This document shows positions 1-9,620 of a stretch of DNA of 64,000 nucleotides, in pieces. The stretch lies in assembly GCF_047675955.1 (NCBI RefSeq), contig NC_132917.1, positions 12,785,887-12,849,886 of the forward strand. Direction: 5' to 3'. Under the pieces are notes generated by a model. That model did not search any database, had not been told where the DNA came from, and worked only from the letters and a program-made list of their open reading frames with translations. This DNA is from Chlorocebus sabaeus. Lineage: Eukaryota > Chordata > Mammalia > Primates > Cercopithecidae. How positions within the stretch are numbered: the stretch's first letter is position 1; each line of letters starts with the position of its first letter. Position numbers and translations under genes: made by a program.

Positions 1-525
1 GTTCAAATCATGGGAGTCAGTTGTTCATCTGCTGTGTGAATTCAGACACACCCTCAGTACTGAGACTTAGATTCTTTACCTGTAATATGTAAAATGTGAA
101 AACAAGTATTTTTGGGTTTTTTTGGATGATTAAAAGTAACAGAAGCAGAGTACATAGCACAGGTACCTTAACTCTTGGTAGAAGTTCAATAAACAATACT
201 ACTGTAATCAATTTTTATTGCTGTAGGTTTGATATGTATCAGCTGAAAATGCTACCTTATACTTAACATCCAATTTAGCAAATTACTGAATAATAAAGGT
301 TGAGGAAAGGGATGAAAATAATTAATAATTTGAGAGGCAACTTTTAAAAATGTTCCTATAAGCATTCCTCTTCATTGTCTTAAATGGGGTAGTTTGTTGA
401 CTAAAGTTATTCATTCATTGATTTTGTCACTAGATCAAATAAAGTAGAAATGCTGGGACTGGCTTAGAAAAGTATGATTAAGAAAGAGGTAAGAAAGCTA
501 AGGGAATAGATTGTGACATCAGATC
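1..525. other. AT-rich unique sequence
   Basis: No repeat family, gene or RNA recognised. The sequence is AT-rich with stop codons in all frames apart from short chance openings. Confidence 0.5.
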
Positions 526-914
526 TGTTATGGACTGAATTGTGTTCCTCCCCTAAAATTCAGATATTGAAGCCTTAATGCTCAATGTGACTACACGTGG
601 AGATAGAGCCTACAATGAGGTAGTGAAAGTTTAATGACATCATAGGGACTGGGCTCTAATCTGATAGAATTGGTGTTCTTGTAAGAAGAGGAAAAGACAC
701 CAAGGGTATGGGAGCACAGAAAAAAAAGGCCATGTGAGTACAAAGTGAGAATATAGCTATCTGAAAGCCTGGGAGAGAGACCTTGGAAGAAACCAACCCT
801 GCTGGGACCTTGATCTTGGACTTCCAGCCTCCAGAGCCATGAGAAGTAAATGTCAGTTATTTAAGCCATCTGGTCTGTGGCATTTGGTCATGGCAGTTCA
901 GGTTGGCAAATACA
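526..914 (+). mobile_element. MLT1-type solo LTR (ERVL-MaLR)
   Basis: It begins TGTTATGGACTGAATTGTGT and runs through the usual MaLR landmarks: the Cys-rich CTCCCC start, GGAGATAGAGCC, the CTTGATCTTGGACTTCCAGC block, the AGTAAATGTCAGTTATTTAAGCC poly(A)-signal region, and an AATACA end. Five-base flanks AGATC (521-525) and GGATC (915-919) match at 4 of 5 and look like the target duplication. No internal region is attached, so it is a solo LTR. Confidence 0.85.
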
Positions 915-2519
915 GGATCAGAGACCCCAGCACCTGACTATGCCCTTGCACCATGGCGGTAGAGAATATAGGAATGAGGGAGGGAGCACCAGCACCCATA
1001 AGAAGCTTGGTGGGGCACCCTCTCCAGATGCAGGTTCATAGCAGGAGATGCAGAGATGGTTCTGGGCTCTTTGGTGTGATGTTGATGATGCAGGAATAGC
1101 AGAGCAGCCTGGAGGATGGCAGGAGACCACAGGAACTTGTGGGGATTAAAACTCTCACAAAGGGCAGCAAAGCTGGGGAGGCCACAGGATCATGGTGGCA
1201 GGCAGGACTCCGGGCACGGGACGTCAACTGTGGTATTCCCAGAAGATTCCCTTCACTCCATCAACTCTCCAGATCCTGGTTGCCCCAGCAGTTCTTGGAT
1301 GCTTTTTTGATCTGGCATTTTTGTTTTGCACAGTGGGAATGTTGTTCTGTCATTTGTAGTATCGCTAGAAGTGGAAGTCAGGAGACAAATGTTTCTAAAT
1401 ACATGAATCAAAAAGGAAAAAATAATAGAAGGGGAACTTAGGCATGAACAGGTTGGGTATTAAGAAACTATAGGAACTCGAATGGCCTTTCTGCATGATA
1501 GTCATAGTTCCCTGTACACCTTAATCCAAATTCCTGAGAGTCATATATTTTGACCAGTTTCATGAAATAGATAGCTTTTAATAATGAGGGTGTGTGGCGT
1601 AATGGCACCAGCAAAAGCTTCTGCACAAAGGTAGTCTAAGTTCTCATCCCAGGACCAACCTGGGGACTTCTCTTGACATTGCTGAGCCACAGGTTTTCCC
1701 TCTTTCATAGTGCTTGCTCTATTAACATTTAAGTCCCAAAGCAGGATCCATAGCTCCTGGTGTATGTTACATACTTGATAGACATGATTTTTCTCAATTC
1801 TGCTCAAGGGTTTCAGTGCCCACTGTGGCCACTCATTGACGTGAGCTTCCTGATACTTTTTCCTTTCTGCTGTTACATTTCTCAAGGGAACAGGCAGTTC
1901 TGATATTTCTTCTCCTTGTGTTACGACTGAATATTATTTATTATTGAGATTTATAAGCCAAACCCTTTTGCAATAAAGTCACTTCAGGGCACACACACAA
2001 GGTTAAAAGCTTTAGGTCAAATACACAGAACTATAAAAATAAACAGCTCAAGAACACAGTAGAAATATTATTTAAAGGAAAGTGGTGACTGCAACATAGT
2101 GGCCCTTTCAGTGAAAGTCATTTGAAAAGATACAAAGATGAATGACTCTCCTGAAGCTTTCCAGTTGTTTAATTAAGGAATTGGAAAAACTCACCCACCC
2201 CTCAGAACTTGCTTCAAAATTTCAGTTAAGCCAAATAGGGCAGACAGCCAGATCTTACTCAATGCAAATGTTCATCGATGTTTCTCAAGACAGAGACAAG
2301 AGAGAAAATTCACACACCCAGAAATCCAGGAGCGAACTTCCCTCAGGTATTCCAGAAAAGTTAGTGTCCCAGTTTCAGTGTCATCTGAAAAGAAACTGAG
2401 TGGAGAAGCCTGTGGAATCTTTCTTGGCCTCTCAGATAGTTCAGACCACTCTCTTCTATGCACCTTCTGTTCCCTACATAGACTTTCGCACAAAATTTAA
2501 AAGACTTGATTTGATTTTC
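915..2519. other. Unassigned sequence, no gene recognised
   Basis: I recognise no repeat or gene here. The longest frame, 1541-1885 on the minus strand (114 codons), has no domain, codon pattern or splice context that I can name, and I treat it as a chance opening. An overlapping plus-strand frame at 1139-1441 is equally unsupported. Confidence 0.4.
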
Positions 2520-2655
2520 TGTTTATATATCTGTGTCCTTCACGAGCTCTGAGCTTCTTACAGAAGAGTCTTGCCTGTATTGTTTCTCTATGCCCAGTTC
2601 TTGGCACTTGTCATCCTCCATAAATATTTATTACACAAACGAACCAATGAAGACT
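2520..2655 (+). mobile_element. L2 3' end fragment
   Basis: Decayed L2 3' terminus in sense orientation: a match to the GAGCTCCTTGAGGGCAGGGA block (here GAGCTTCTTACAGAAGAGTC), then TTCTTGGCACTTG and an ATAAATATTTATT end. Heavily diverged, as expected for L2. Confidence 0.6.
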
Positions 2656-3023
2656 GGATATGGACACTTTTCCACCGGAGTCACTTTTTGCAGAGTTAAA
2701 ATTATTAGGTAGGATGTCTGTGTTTCAACAACCTGTGAAGCTTTGAAAACAGGAACTAGCTCAGGAGGGCTGAGGCCAAACTGTGGTTGTTTGCATTTTA
2801 GCTCAACCAAGTGTCAGTGCTCCATTTGCAAGAGCTGAAAGAAAGAGTGCAGAGCTTCACCTGAGAATGATCCAGAAGCAGCCCATAAGAAACCAGGTGC
2901 CCTGAATCATCACATTATTCTGGGACCCAAGTCCTATGGTACCCTGGGTTTCAGCTTTCCCACCTTCCACTGATTAATCTGTAAGTTCCAGGATACTCAT
3001 TCAACAAAGGGTCATTCATGGGT

Positions 3024-3067
3024 TCTTGCAGGGTGGAGAGATTGTAAAAGTGTCCCCTCTGGACGGA
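3024..3067 (+). repeat. Local duplication, copy 1 (partner 4626-4677)
   Basis: Starts TCTTGCAGGGTGGAGAGA and ends CCCCTCTGGACGGA. The same segment recurs about 1.6 kb downstream with two substitutions and an extra 8-bp unit. It belongs to no repeat family I know, so I read it as a short templated duplication. Confidence 0.75.
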
Positions 3068-3150
3068 AGCAGGGCCCCTTCCCTTCGGAATCAGGGTGGT
3101 TAACACTAGACCTTTTGCGACCCACTGCCTGAGTTTCAGCTTTAGATTTC

Positions 3151-3328
3151 CTAGCTGATGATCTTGGGTAAGTTGCTCTGTGCCTCAGTTTCTGCATATG
3201 TAAAACAGGGGCACTTTTATTATCCCTCACAGGCTTGTTATAGATATTAAGTAAATTAATATGTGCCAGCACTTAGATCATCGCCTAGTGCATAAGTGCT
3301 TTATAAATATTCGCTTTTATTATTATGT
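3151..3328 (+). mobile_element. MIR SINE
   Basis: Sense MIR core: GATCTTGGGTAAGTTGCTCT, then GTGCCTCAGTTTCTGCAT, GTAAAACAGGGGCA, and the terminal TGCCAGCACTTAGATC and CTTTATAAATATTCGC stretch. About 178 bp survive, from the tRNA-unrelated core to the 3' end. Confidence 0.85.
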
Positions 3329-3399
3329 CTGAACCTATTTTCTAATAGTTTTCTTCTCATTATCATGACAGTATAGCAATAATACTATAATCATTGTAA

Positions 3400-3605
3400 A
3401 GCTACCACACATTTTAGAATCTCCTTTGGTCAGTTGCTAGGTAATCAATATGCTATATATTGATTAATGATGTTGGTGTCATTATTTCTATTTTGCAGGT
3501 AAGGAAAAGTCTCAGTATAAAAAGGTAAGTTACCTAAGGCCACAGTAGGAAGAGAAATGGACAGTGAGCTCAAGCCTTTCTAATGCAAGCCTTTCTGCCA
3601 TAATT
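3400..3605 (-). mobile_element. MIR SINE, diverged
   Basis: Antisense MIR: a TTTGCAGGTAAGGAAA stretch, then AGTTACCTAAGGCCACAGTA and an AGAAATGGACAGTGAGCTC relic of the body, then GCCTTTCTGCC. More eroded than the plus-strand MIR just upstream. Confidence 0.6.
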
Positions 3606-4118
3606 CACTGCTTCTCTATTTTCTCATATTTTCTTCCACATCTCTAGTGATTTGTCACTGCAGCTCCTGAGTGTTAATTTTTAGCTGATGATCGGCCTAA
3701 ACCCATTCCTTGACCTATCAACTGTTCCAAGGCTCTGACAGAGCTATCTAGTCCCTTCTCGTAAATTCCTCACTGGCCCTGCCCAGAGTCATAAGAGAAA
3801 GGCCTGGGTGAATTTTTCTGCAAGAGAGTACAACAAAATGCGTGCTCTTGAAAAACATTAGAGCAAAAGTCGGGGTAACATGATATAGTATAAATGAGCT
3901 ACAGAGGACAGACTGCAGTGCATCATGGGGTGTCAGCACACACTAGGCTCCAGTTTAGCCATGATATTGACCAACTTGGCATAAATGGTTGACAGTTGCT
4001 TTTCCTTCTTGGGTGTTGGTGTCTCCATATGTAAAATGAGGAAATTGGATTTATGAGATGCAAGTACTTGCAGTTCTAACATTTAAGATATTGTTGTCAC
4101 TTCATTCCTTTATTCTAG

Positions 4119-4317
4119 ACTGGTACTGTCCAATAGAATTTTCTATAAGGATGGCTATGTTCACTCTTTAATACAGTACCCAATAGCCTCGTGGAGCTCT
4201 TGCGAAACTGAAGTGTGTAGCACAACTAAGGAACTGAAGTTTTAATTTTATTGAATTTTAATTAGTTAAAATTTAAATAGCCACATGGAGTTAGTTCTAC
4301 CATAAGGAATAGCACAG
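4119..4317. mobile_element. hAT-type nonautonomous DNA transposon
   Basis: About 200 bp with degenerate terminal inverted repeats: left CTGGTACTGTCCAATAG, right AAGGAATAGCACAG. TATTCTAG (4111-4118) and TAGTCTAG (4318-4325) form an 8-bp target duplication with one mismatch, the hAT signature. The ends match the common CAGTACTGTCCAATAGAA primate family. The interior is AT-rich and has no frame. Confidence 0.75.
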
Positions 4318-4602
4318 TAGTCTAGACATTTGTTGAAATTGAAGAGTATTCTCTATTCAAGACATTGATTTAAGCATGAGTCATAGGAGTATTAAAAAAA
4401 TAAAGAGCTCTCTCCTCAAGGATGATGAAGTCTATGACAGAGCAGTTAAGTGCAGAATCATGGAAGTGAATGTTCATCTGAGTGCTCTTTCTGCTCCCAC
4501 TTCATCCCTAAAACTCCTCTCCAGAATCTAAGATTTATTTTACCTTTTTTCATCAAGAGAGTTGCTTTTTTTCTGTCATTCAAAAGCATTATTTAGCCAT
4601 TA

Positions 4603-4626
4603 ATTAATTGTGCATGCACAATTAAT
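4603..4626. repeat. Perfect 24-bp palindrome
   Basis: Each half is ATTAATTGTGCA and its exact reverse complement, centred on GCATGC between 4614 and 4615, with no spacer. It overlaps by one base the start of the second copy of a local duplication (4626-4677). Confidence 0.95.
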
Positions 4627-4677
4627 CTTGCAGGGTGGAGAGACTGTAAAAGTGTAAAAGTGTCCCCTCTGGAGGGA
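4626..4677 (+). repeat. Local duplication, copy 2 (partner 3024-3067)
   Basis: Same segment as 3024-3067 with the 8-bp unit TGTAAAAG present twice in tandem. Otherwise about 42 of 44 positions agree, far closer than the surrounding ancient repeats, so the copying event is comparatively young. The left end touches a 24-bp palindrome. Confidence 0.75.
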
Positions 4678-4779
4678 CACTAGTCTAGCAGGTCTCATTA
4701 AGGTAGGGATTTCTGAATGATTTCTATACTGCTATAGTTGTAACATCTAGAAAAGCACTGGCATTTAGTAGGAGCTTAT

Positions 4780-4910
4780 TGTTTTGTTAGATTAATGAAT
4801 TAATTCAATACACTTAACTGAAAATTTACTGTAGGCTAGGCATTGTACAAGCAGTAGGGACAAGAAGTTAAGAAAGACATATATGGAGCTTCCACACGGA
4901 GCATGGGAGA
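4780..4910 (-). mobile_element. L2 3' end fragment
   Basis: Antisense L2 terminus: an ATTAATTCAATA start, TTTACTGTAGGCTAGGCATTG (compare TACTATGTGCCAGGCACTG), CAGTAGGGACAAGAAG and TGGAGCTTCCA. Diverged. Confidence 0.55.
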
Positions 4911-4927
4911 ATCCAAGAAATCAAGTG

Positions 4928-4962
4928 TTACTAAGTGTTATCCTGCTAGCAAATCCTAAGAC
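4928..4962 (+). repeat. Short dispersed duplication, copy A (partner 9009-9042)
   Basis: Contains a 24-base exact match to 9009-9032 (starts TTACTAAGTGTTATCC, ends GCTAGCA), followed by TCCTAAGAC in both copies after a 2-3 base difference. The copies are about 4.1 kb apart. Confidence 0.75.
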
Positions 4963-5074
4963 TCATCCTCCTGCTTCAGAGAGGAATATGGACATGTTAA
5001 CAGCTGCTGTTATCACAGTGATAAATACAAGGTACTCCGTGAGCAGAGTGGGGTGTCTAGAATATTTTGCATGT

Positions 5075-5245
5075 TGCACATATTACATTGAATTTGAGAT
5101 TACTTCTTCACATATATGCTTTCTGTAGACAGTGAGCTATGGAAAGCCAGGACAATTGCTAGTCTTCTTTGTGACCCTAGCAACTGGCACAATGCATGTC
5201 ATGGAATAGGGTGATTGATATCTATTTGTTGATTGTGTTAGTGAT
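5075..5245 (+). mobile_element. L2 3' end fragment
   Basis: Sense L2 terminus: TGTAGACAGTGAGCTATGGA (compare TAGACTGTGAGCTCCTTGA), GCCAGGACAATTGC, AACTGGCACAATGCATG and TATCTATTTGTTGATTG. Confidence 0.7.
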
Positions 5246-5731
5246 AAAAAAAAAAAAACTAACATATGGGTACTGAAGATGTGGACAAGTGTTTTGAAAC
5301 TTTAGAAGATGCTACTTTTGGTATGGGGGAATGTAACTGGTTGATTGATGGTCCCAAAATGATACATCTACATCTTAATCCCTGGAACCTGTGAACATTA
5401 CCTTATGTGGTAAACAGATAAATGTTACCTTATTTAGAGAGAGACTCTTTTGAGATGTAATTAAGTTAGAGATCTTGCAAGGAGGAGTTTATCCTGGATT
5501 ATCCAGGTGGGCTGTAAATGTAATCAGATGCATTTTGTAAATGTCCTATAGAGGAGAAGACATGCAGACAGATGAGGTGGACGCAGTGTGACCAAGGAGT
5601 CAGAGACTGGGAAATGGAGCCAGGCGATGGTCAACTATGAGTCAACTTGGCTGGGCCATACTGCTCAGCTAGTTGGTCATACAGTTTTTGGATGTTTCCG
5701 TGTGGGTGACTTTTTTGGATGAGATTAACAT

Positions 5732-5839
5732 TTAGATCAGTGGATATCAAATAAAGCAGATTCCCACCATAATTATGGAATCAGTTTAGATCAATAGATA
5801 TCAAAATAAAGCAGATTCCCTGCCTAATTGTGGGTGAGC
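5732..5839 (+). repeat. 54-bp tandem duplication inside the MLT2 LTR
   Basis: Units at 5732-5785 and 5786-5839 both begin TTAGATCA and share ATATCAAA, ATAAAGCAGATTCCC. The normal MLT2 has this block once (about AGTAAAGCAGATTACCC), so the second copy arose in this element. Confidence 0.8.
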
Positions 5840-6064
5840 CTCATTTAATCAGCTGAATCCTTACTAGAACAAAAGACTGACCTCTCCTGAGCAAAAGGAA
5901 ACTTTGCTGGTATGTGCTTTCATACTGGAATTGTAACTCTTTGCTGAGTCTCCAACCTGATGACCTATCCTGAAGATTTTGGACTTACCAACATCCATAA
6001 TCATGAAGCCCATTCCTTAAAATAAATGTCTCTACTTTTTTTTTTCTGTGTCTCTCTGCCTATC

Positions 6065-6069
<5 letters not shown>

Positions 6070-6153
<84 letters not shown>

Positions 6154-6197
6154 CTTCAACACACTCTATCTATCTGTCTGTCTGTCTGTCTGTCTAT
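6070..6197 (+). repeat. Compound microsatellite (CT)n(AT)n...(CTAT/CTGT)n
   Basis: About 25 CT units run directly into about 14 AT units. After a short spacer come CTAT, CTGT x5 and CTAT units. It is seeded in the CT/TA-rich tail downstream of the MLT2 AATAAA signal. Confidence 0.98.
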
Positions 6198-6561
6198 CAA
6201 CACTGGTTGAAGAACCTGGGTTTGAACTGCATAGATGCTTAAGTCTACTTATATGCAGATTTTTTTTTCAATAAATACAACAATTGTTGGAGATGTGTAA
6301 CAATGTGAAAAAGTTTACAGACAAATTGCATCAAAAGTATCAAAAAAGTTAAGCAAAAGTTAGGCATGTCATGAATGCATAAAATGCATATAGATAACTA
6401 GTTTATTTATTTGTTAACTCACTATTTATGTTGTCGGTAAGGCTTCCAGTTAACAGGCTATTACTAGTTAAGTTTTGGGGCAGTCAAAAAGTCATCTGAG
6501 GATTTTCAACTGTGAGAAGGGTCAGAGCCTCTAACCCCTGTGTTGTTCAAGGGCCACTGGT
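6196..6561 (+). mobile_element. Tigger/MER8-type DNA transposon
   Basis: Left end ACTGGTTGAAGAACC, then TGGGTTTGAACTGCATAGA and CTTATATGCAGATTTTTTTT. Right end GTTAAGTTTTGGGGCAGTCA, CTAACCCCTGTGTTGTTCAAG, GGCCACTGG. These match the CAGTTGACCCTTGAACAAC family. TATATA follows at the right end, consistent with TA target choice. About 366 bp, no intact transposase frame, so nonautonomous or internally deleted. Confidence 0.75.
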
Positions 6562-6811
6562 ATATATAAACACATTCTATCGGTTCTGCTTCTCTGGAGA
6601 AGCCTGACTAATACAGGCCACAAGCCAGAAGAATGTAGTCAACAGGAAGCTAGAAGAGGCAAGAAAGGAAATCTTCCCTAGAGCCTTTAGAGGGAACACA
6701 ACCCTCCTAACACCTTGATTTTGGACTTCTGGCTTTCAGAAGTGGGGGAAAACACATTTCTCAACTTTTAAGTTTGTGATAATTATACGGCTGCCACAGA
6801 AGACTAACACA

Positions 6812-7472
6812 GAAAGGTGGGGGGGTGAACAAGAAGAACATATAGCACTTGGACCTTCTTTGTAGATTAAGAGCTGTACACGGCATCTGGCTGTAGGGTG
6901 GTGCAGGGATTCAAAGGGGAGCCAATAGTATGTGTAGAGGCTGAGCAGAACATGCAAGGCTTGTGGAGTGTGATGAGCCACCTCTAGGCACAGAATTCAT
7001 GAAGGCTGGGAGTGGAAAATGTGGAAAAGACATTTTGGAAATATTGTGGTGAAGACTGAATGTATGCAAATATTTACAGATTTTGTATTTTTTTTAATTT
7101 TCTAAAAGACTAAAAATGTATTAGATATTTTTGTCAAAGAAGGGCATGATCAGAATCTTTCTTTATGAAATTGATTCAGTTGTCTATTAGGTTTATTGGC
7201 TAGGTAGTACCTGGTGGGAGGAAGGTTAAGGGCTTCTTACAGTTGTGAGGGAAAAGTTCCATAAGGTCCACATTGTGAGGGCATTATCCTGTATTTACAT
7301 GGAATGATACAGTCAAAACTGGATCTGTGGCATTTCCTCCTATTTCAAAAGAGAGCCATTTTTATAGAACAGTAAGACATTCATATAATTGTTTAAAGCC
7401 TTAATATTTCCAAATATATATTATCTCCCATTCTGCTCATATCTTGAATCATACATGTATCTATCTTCTTAT
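6812..7472. other. Unassigned sequence
   Basis: No repeat or gene recognised. A minus-strand frame at 6736-6981 straddles the LTR end and is not supported. Confidence 0.4.
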
Positions 7473-7772
7473 TCTTTTTTTTAAAAATATAGACAAGTTC
7501 TCACTTTGTCACCTGGACTGGAGTGTAGTGGCACAGTCACAGCTCACTGCAGCCTTGAACTCCTAGGCTCAAGCCATCCTTCCGCCTCAGACTCCCAAAT
7601 AGTCAGGACTACAGGTGCACGCCACCACACCCAGCTAATTAAAAATTTTTTTTTGTAGAGAAGTGGTCTCATGACATTGCCCAGACTCATCTTAAATTCC
7701 TGGCTTCAAGCTATCCTCCTGCCTTGGCCTCTAAAAGTGCTGGGATTACAAGCGTGAGCCACTGCGCCTGAC
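7473..7772 (-). mobile_element. Alu, old (AluJ-like)
   Basis: Reverse-oriented Alu with a T-run, CTTTGTCACCTGGACTGGAG, GCTCACTGCAGCCTTGAACT, the middle A-rich linker as TTAAAAATTTTTTTTT, and GTGCTGGGATTACAAGCGTG. Many CpG positions are decayed and GCAGCCTTGAACTCCTAGGC is the AluJ form. Confidence 0.95.
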
Positions 7773-7945
7773 TCTTTCTTCCTTTTTTAATTGAAAATAC
7801 TTAGGCCATTGATGGTTAGCTATAATTTTTGATATTATAGACTTTAACAACGTCAGGCTGGAAGTTTATCCAAGATGCATGTTTGGTGCTTTTCCTTTTT
7901 TTGGCTGGAAGACTAATAATGATATATACTAGTTATCCTTTACGA

Positions 7946-8384
7946 TGTACAGTATAAGCTCATTCTCTAGTACTTATAACAGAATAACTGAAACTGGGTA
8001 ATATGTAAAGAAAAGGAGTTCATTCCAAAAGATTTGGAGGCTGAAAAGTCTAAGGTCAAGGGGCCTCATCTGCTGAGGGCCTTCTTTCTGATGGGGACCC
8101 TAGAGAGTCCCGAGGCGGCACAGGGTATCATGTGGTGAGGGGGCTGAGTATGCTATCTCAGGTCTCTCTGCCTTTTCTCATAAAGCCACCAGTTCTCTTC
8201 TCGTGATAATCCATTAATCTACTAACCCATTAATCCCTTAATCCATGAATGGGTTAATCCCCTCATGAGAGCATAGCCTTCCTGATCCAATCACCTCTTA
8301 AAGCCCCTACCTCTCAATACTGCCACATTGGAGATTAAGTTTCCAACACATGAAATTTGGAGGCTACCTTCAGACCAAAGGACA
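7946..8384 (-). mobile_element. MLT1/MaLR LTR, reverse orientation
   Basis: Reads TGAAACTGGGTAATATGTAA, TTTGGAGGCTGAAAAGTC, GGTCAAGGGGCCTCATCT, CCTCATGAGAGCATAGCC, CCAATCACCTCTTAAAGCCC and CCAACACATGAAATTTGGAG, the reverse complement of an MLT1 LTR. A local run of TTAATCC units at about 8210-8260 is an internal expansion. Boundaries are approximate. Confidence 0.75.
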
Positions 8385-8399
8385 GAGCTTGAGTTTTTC

Positions 8400-8590
8400 C
8401 CAGGAATTCCATACTGTGTGTGATAATTTGCATATATTAGCATATTCAAATACTGACATTTACGCGGTATGTACTACTCTTAATTTTATTTTACAAATGG
8501 AAGGACTTATGCTAACAGATAAATTATCTCATTCAAGGTCACACAGCAAGCAAGTGGCAGAGGTAGAATAAGGACACAGGTTATCTGGGG
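8400..8590 (-). mobile_element. MIR SINE
   Basis: Antisense MIR: TTATTTTACAAATGGAAGGA, then TTCAAGGTCACACAGCAAGC, AAGTGGCAGAGGTAGAATAA and GACACAGGTTATCTG, the conserved MIR core order. Confidence 0.8.
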
Positions 8591-9620
8591 ATAAACGATG
8601 CCTCACTAACCTGACGGACAGTGAATTCCTAATTGTAATTGTTAGCCAGATTAAGAATCCATGAACAGATCAGATTTTTCAGAAGTCAAATAGTTCCATA
8701 CTTTGGGTTTAAAAGTAGAAACATTTCCCAGAAAGCCACTGAATTCCATGGGGAATTTATTTTATGCAGTTTGAGCCTGAAATTCAGAAGTGAAAAAGAA
8801 TGCCATGGAATTCAATGCAGACCTTTCATCTGGGGCTTGCCTCTTATACTTATTGCTATTTATCTCACCTCTTATCAGCAGACATTGAAGATTACAGAGC
8901 ACGAAATTTCTTTTGAAATAATTACCTGATCCTGTTATCTTAAACGACTTGCAGACTTCGAGGCATTTTTTTGCTGAGCACTAGTGGGTGGGATCATCAG
9001 CCTCAACATTACTAAGTGTTATCCTGCTAGCATTCCTAAGACCCAAACAGCAGTCTCTGTTCCTCTGCTGAAATGTTGGTCATGACAAGAAATTAACCTG
9101 AAACTTGAAGCCCTTTGCCTAACAACAGTTGTGTGGGCTGCGGAGTCATCTGGGGGGTGAACCTGAGAGTGAACCTAAAAGTGGATCAAATGTCTCTATG
9201 AGTCTCTGGCTGTGGAGAAAACAACAAATTCTTTCTCCAACTGAAAACCAATGTGAGGTTGGAATCAACATCCTCCATATACCCACCAAGTGTATACCAT
9301 GGTCCTCAACTTGGGGAAGTAATGGGCTGGAAAGAATTATTACAGAGTGATCTGAGGTGCATTTTCAAAAAACACATGACACCATAACCCCTATCACCAG
9401 CCCCCAGCCCCTAGTCCCCTTCAAAAAAAAAAAAAACCTAACACTAAGCCATGTATATTTTAACATATATCACTGTTTGATTTCTTGGATTCTCCCATGC
9501 TTCGTGTGGAAAACAAGCCAGAACAAAAGTTTTAACCCCAAAGTCAGGAAATGAATGAAATGAAGCATATATCATCCTTCTCCTCTTCTCCATCTCCTCC
9601 TTCTTCCTGTTCCCTCTACT
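8591..9620. other. Unassigned sequence with an A-run and a pyrimidine patch
   Basis: Nothing recognised apart from the dispersed duplication at 9009-9042, an A-run at 9423-9436 and a TCC-rich patch at about 9570-9615. Plus-strand frames of up to 96 codons look like chance. Confidence 0.4.
9009..9042 (+). repeat. Short dispersed duplication, copy B (partner 4928-4962)
   Basis: 24-base exact match to 4928-4951 followed by TCCTAAGAC in both copies. See the entry at 4928. Confidence 0.75.

Larger units (their letters stand above)
5623..6615 (+). mobile_element. MLT2-type LTR (ERVL), inserted in another LTR
   Basis: Has the MLT2 landmarks GTCAACTTGGCTGGGCCAT, GATGAGATTAACATTTAGATC, GTGGGTGAGCCTCATTTAATC, AGATTTTGGACTTACCA, CCTTAAAATAAATGTCTC, and the end GGTTCTGCTTCTCTGGAGA, CTGACTAATACA. 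Flanks AGCCA and GGCCA form a 4/5 target duplication. It is swollen from the usual roughly 450-550 bp by a microsatellite and a DNA transposon near its poly(A) signal, and holds a 54-bp internal tandem duplication. Confidence 0.85.
5325..6811 (+). mobile_element. MaLR-like LTR, split by a younger LTR
   Basis: Two parts of one LTR-like element, 5325-5622 and 6616-6811. The left part has CCTGGAACCTGTGAACATTA, TTACCTTATTTAG and GGATTATCCAGGTGGG. The right part has AAGCTAGAAGAGGCAAG, TCCCTAGAGCCTTTAGAGGG, CACCTTGATTTTGGACTTCT and an ACTAACACAG end. Rejoined across the insertion (excised 5623-6615) it follows the expected family order. I place it with the MaLR LTRs but cannot fix the subfamily. 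Confidence 0.7.

Noticed and set aside
1541..1885. 114-codon minus-strand frame
   Set aside because: No domain, repeat or splice context recognised. One frame of this length is expected by chance in 64 kb.
5325..6811. MLT2 and outer LTR as the two LTRs of one provirus
   Set aside because: They are different families, and the MLT2 sits within the outer LTR with its own target duplication.
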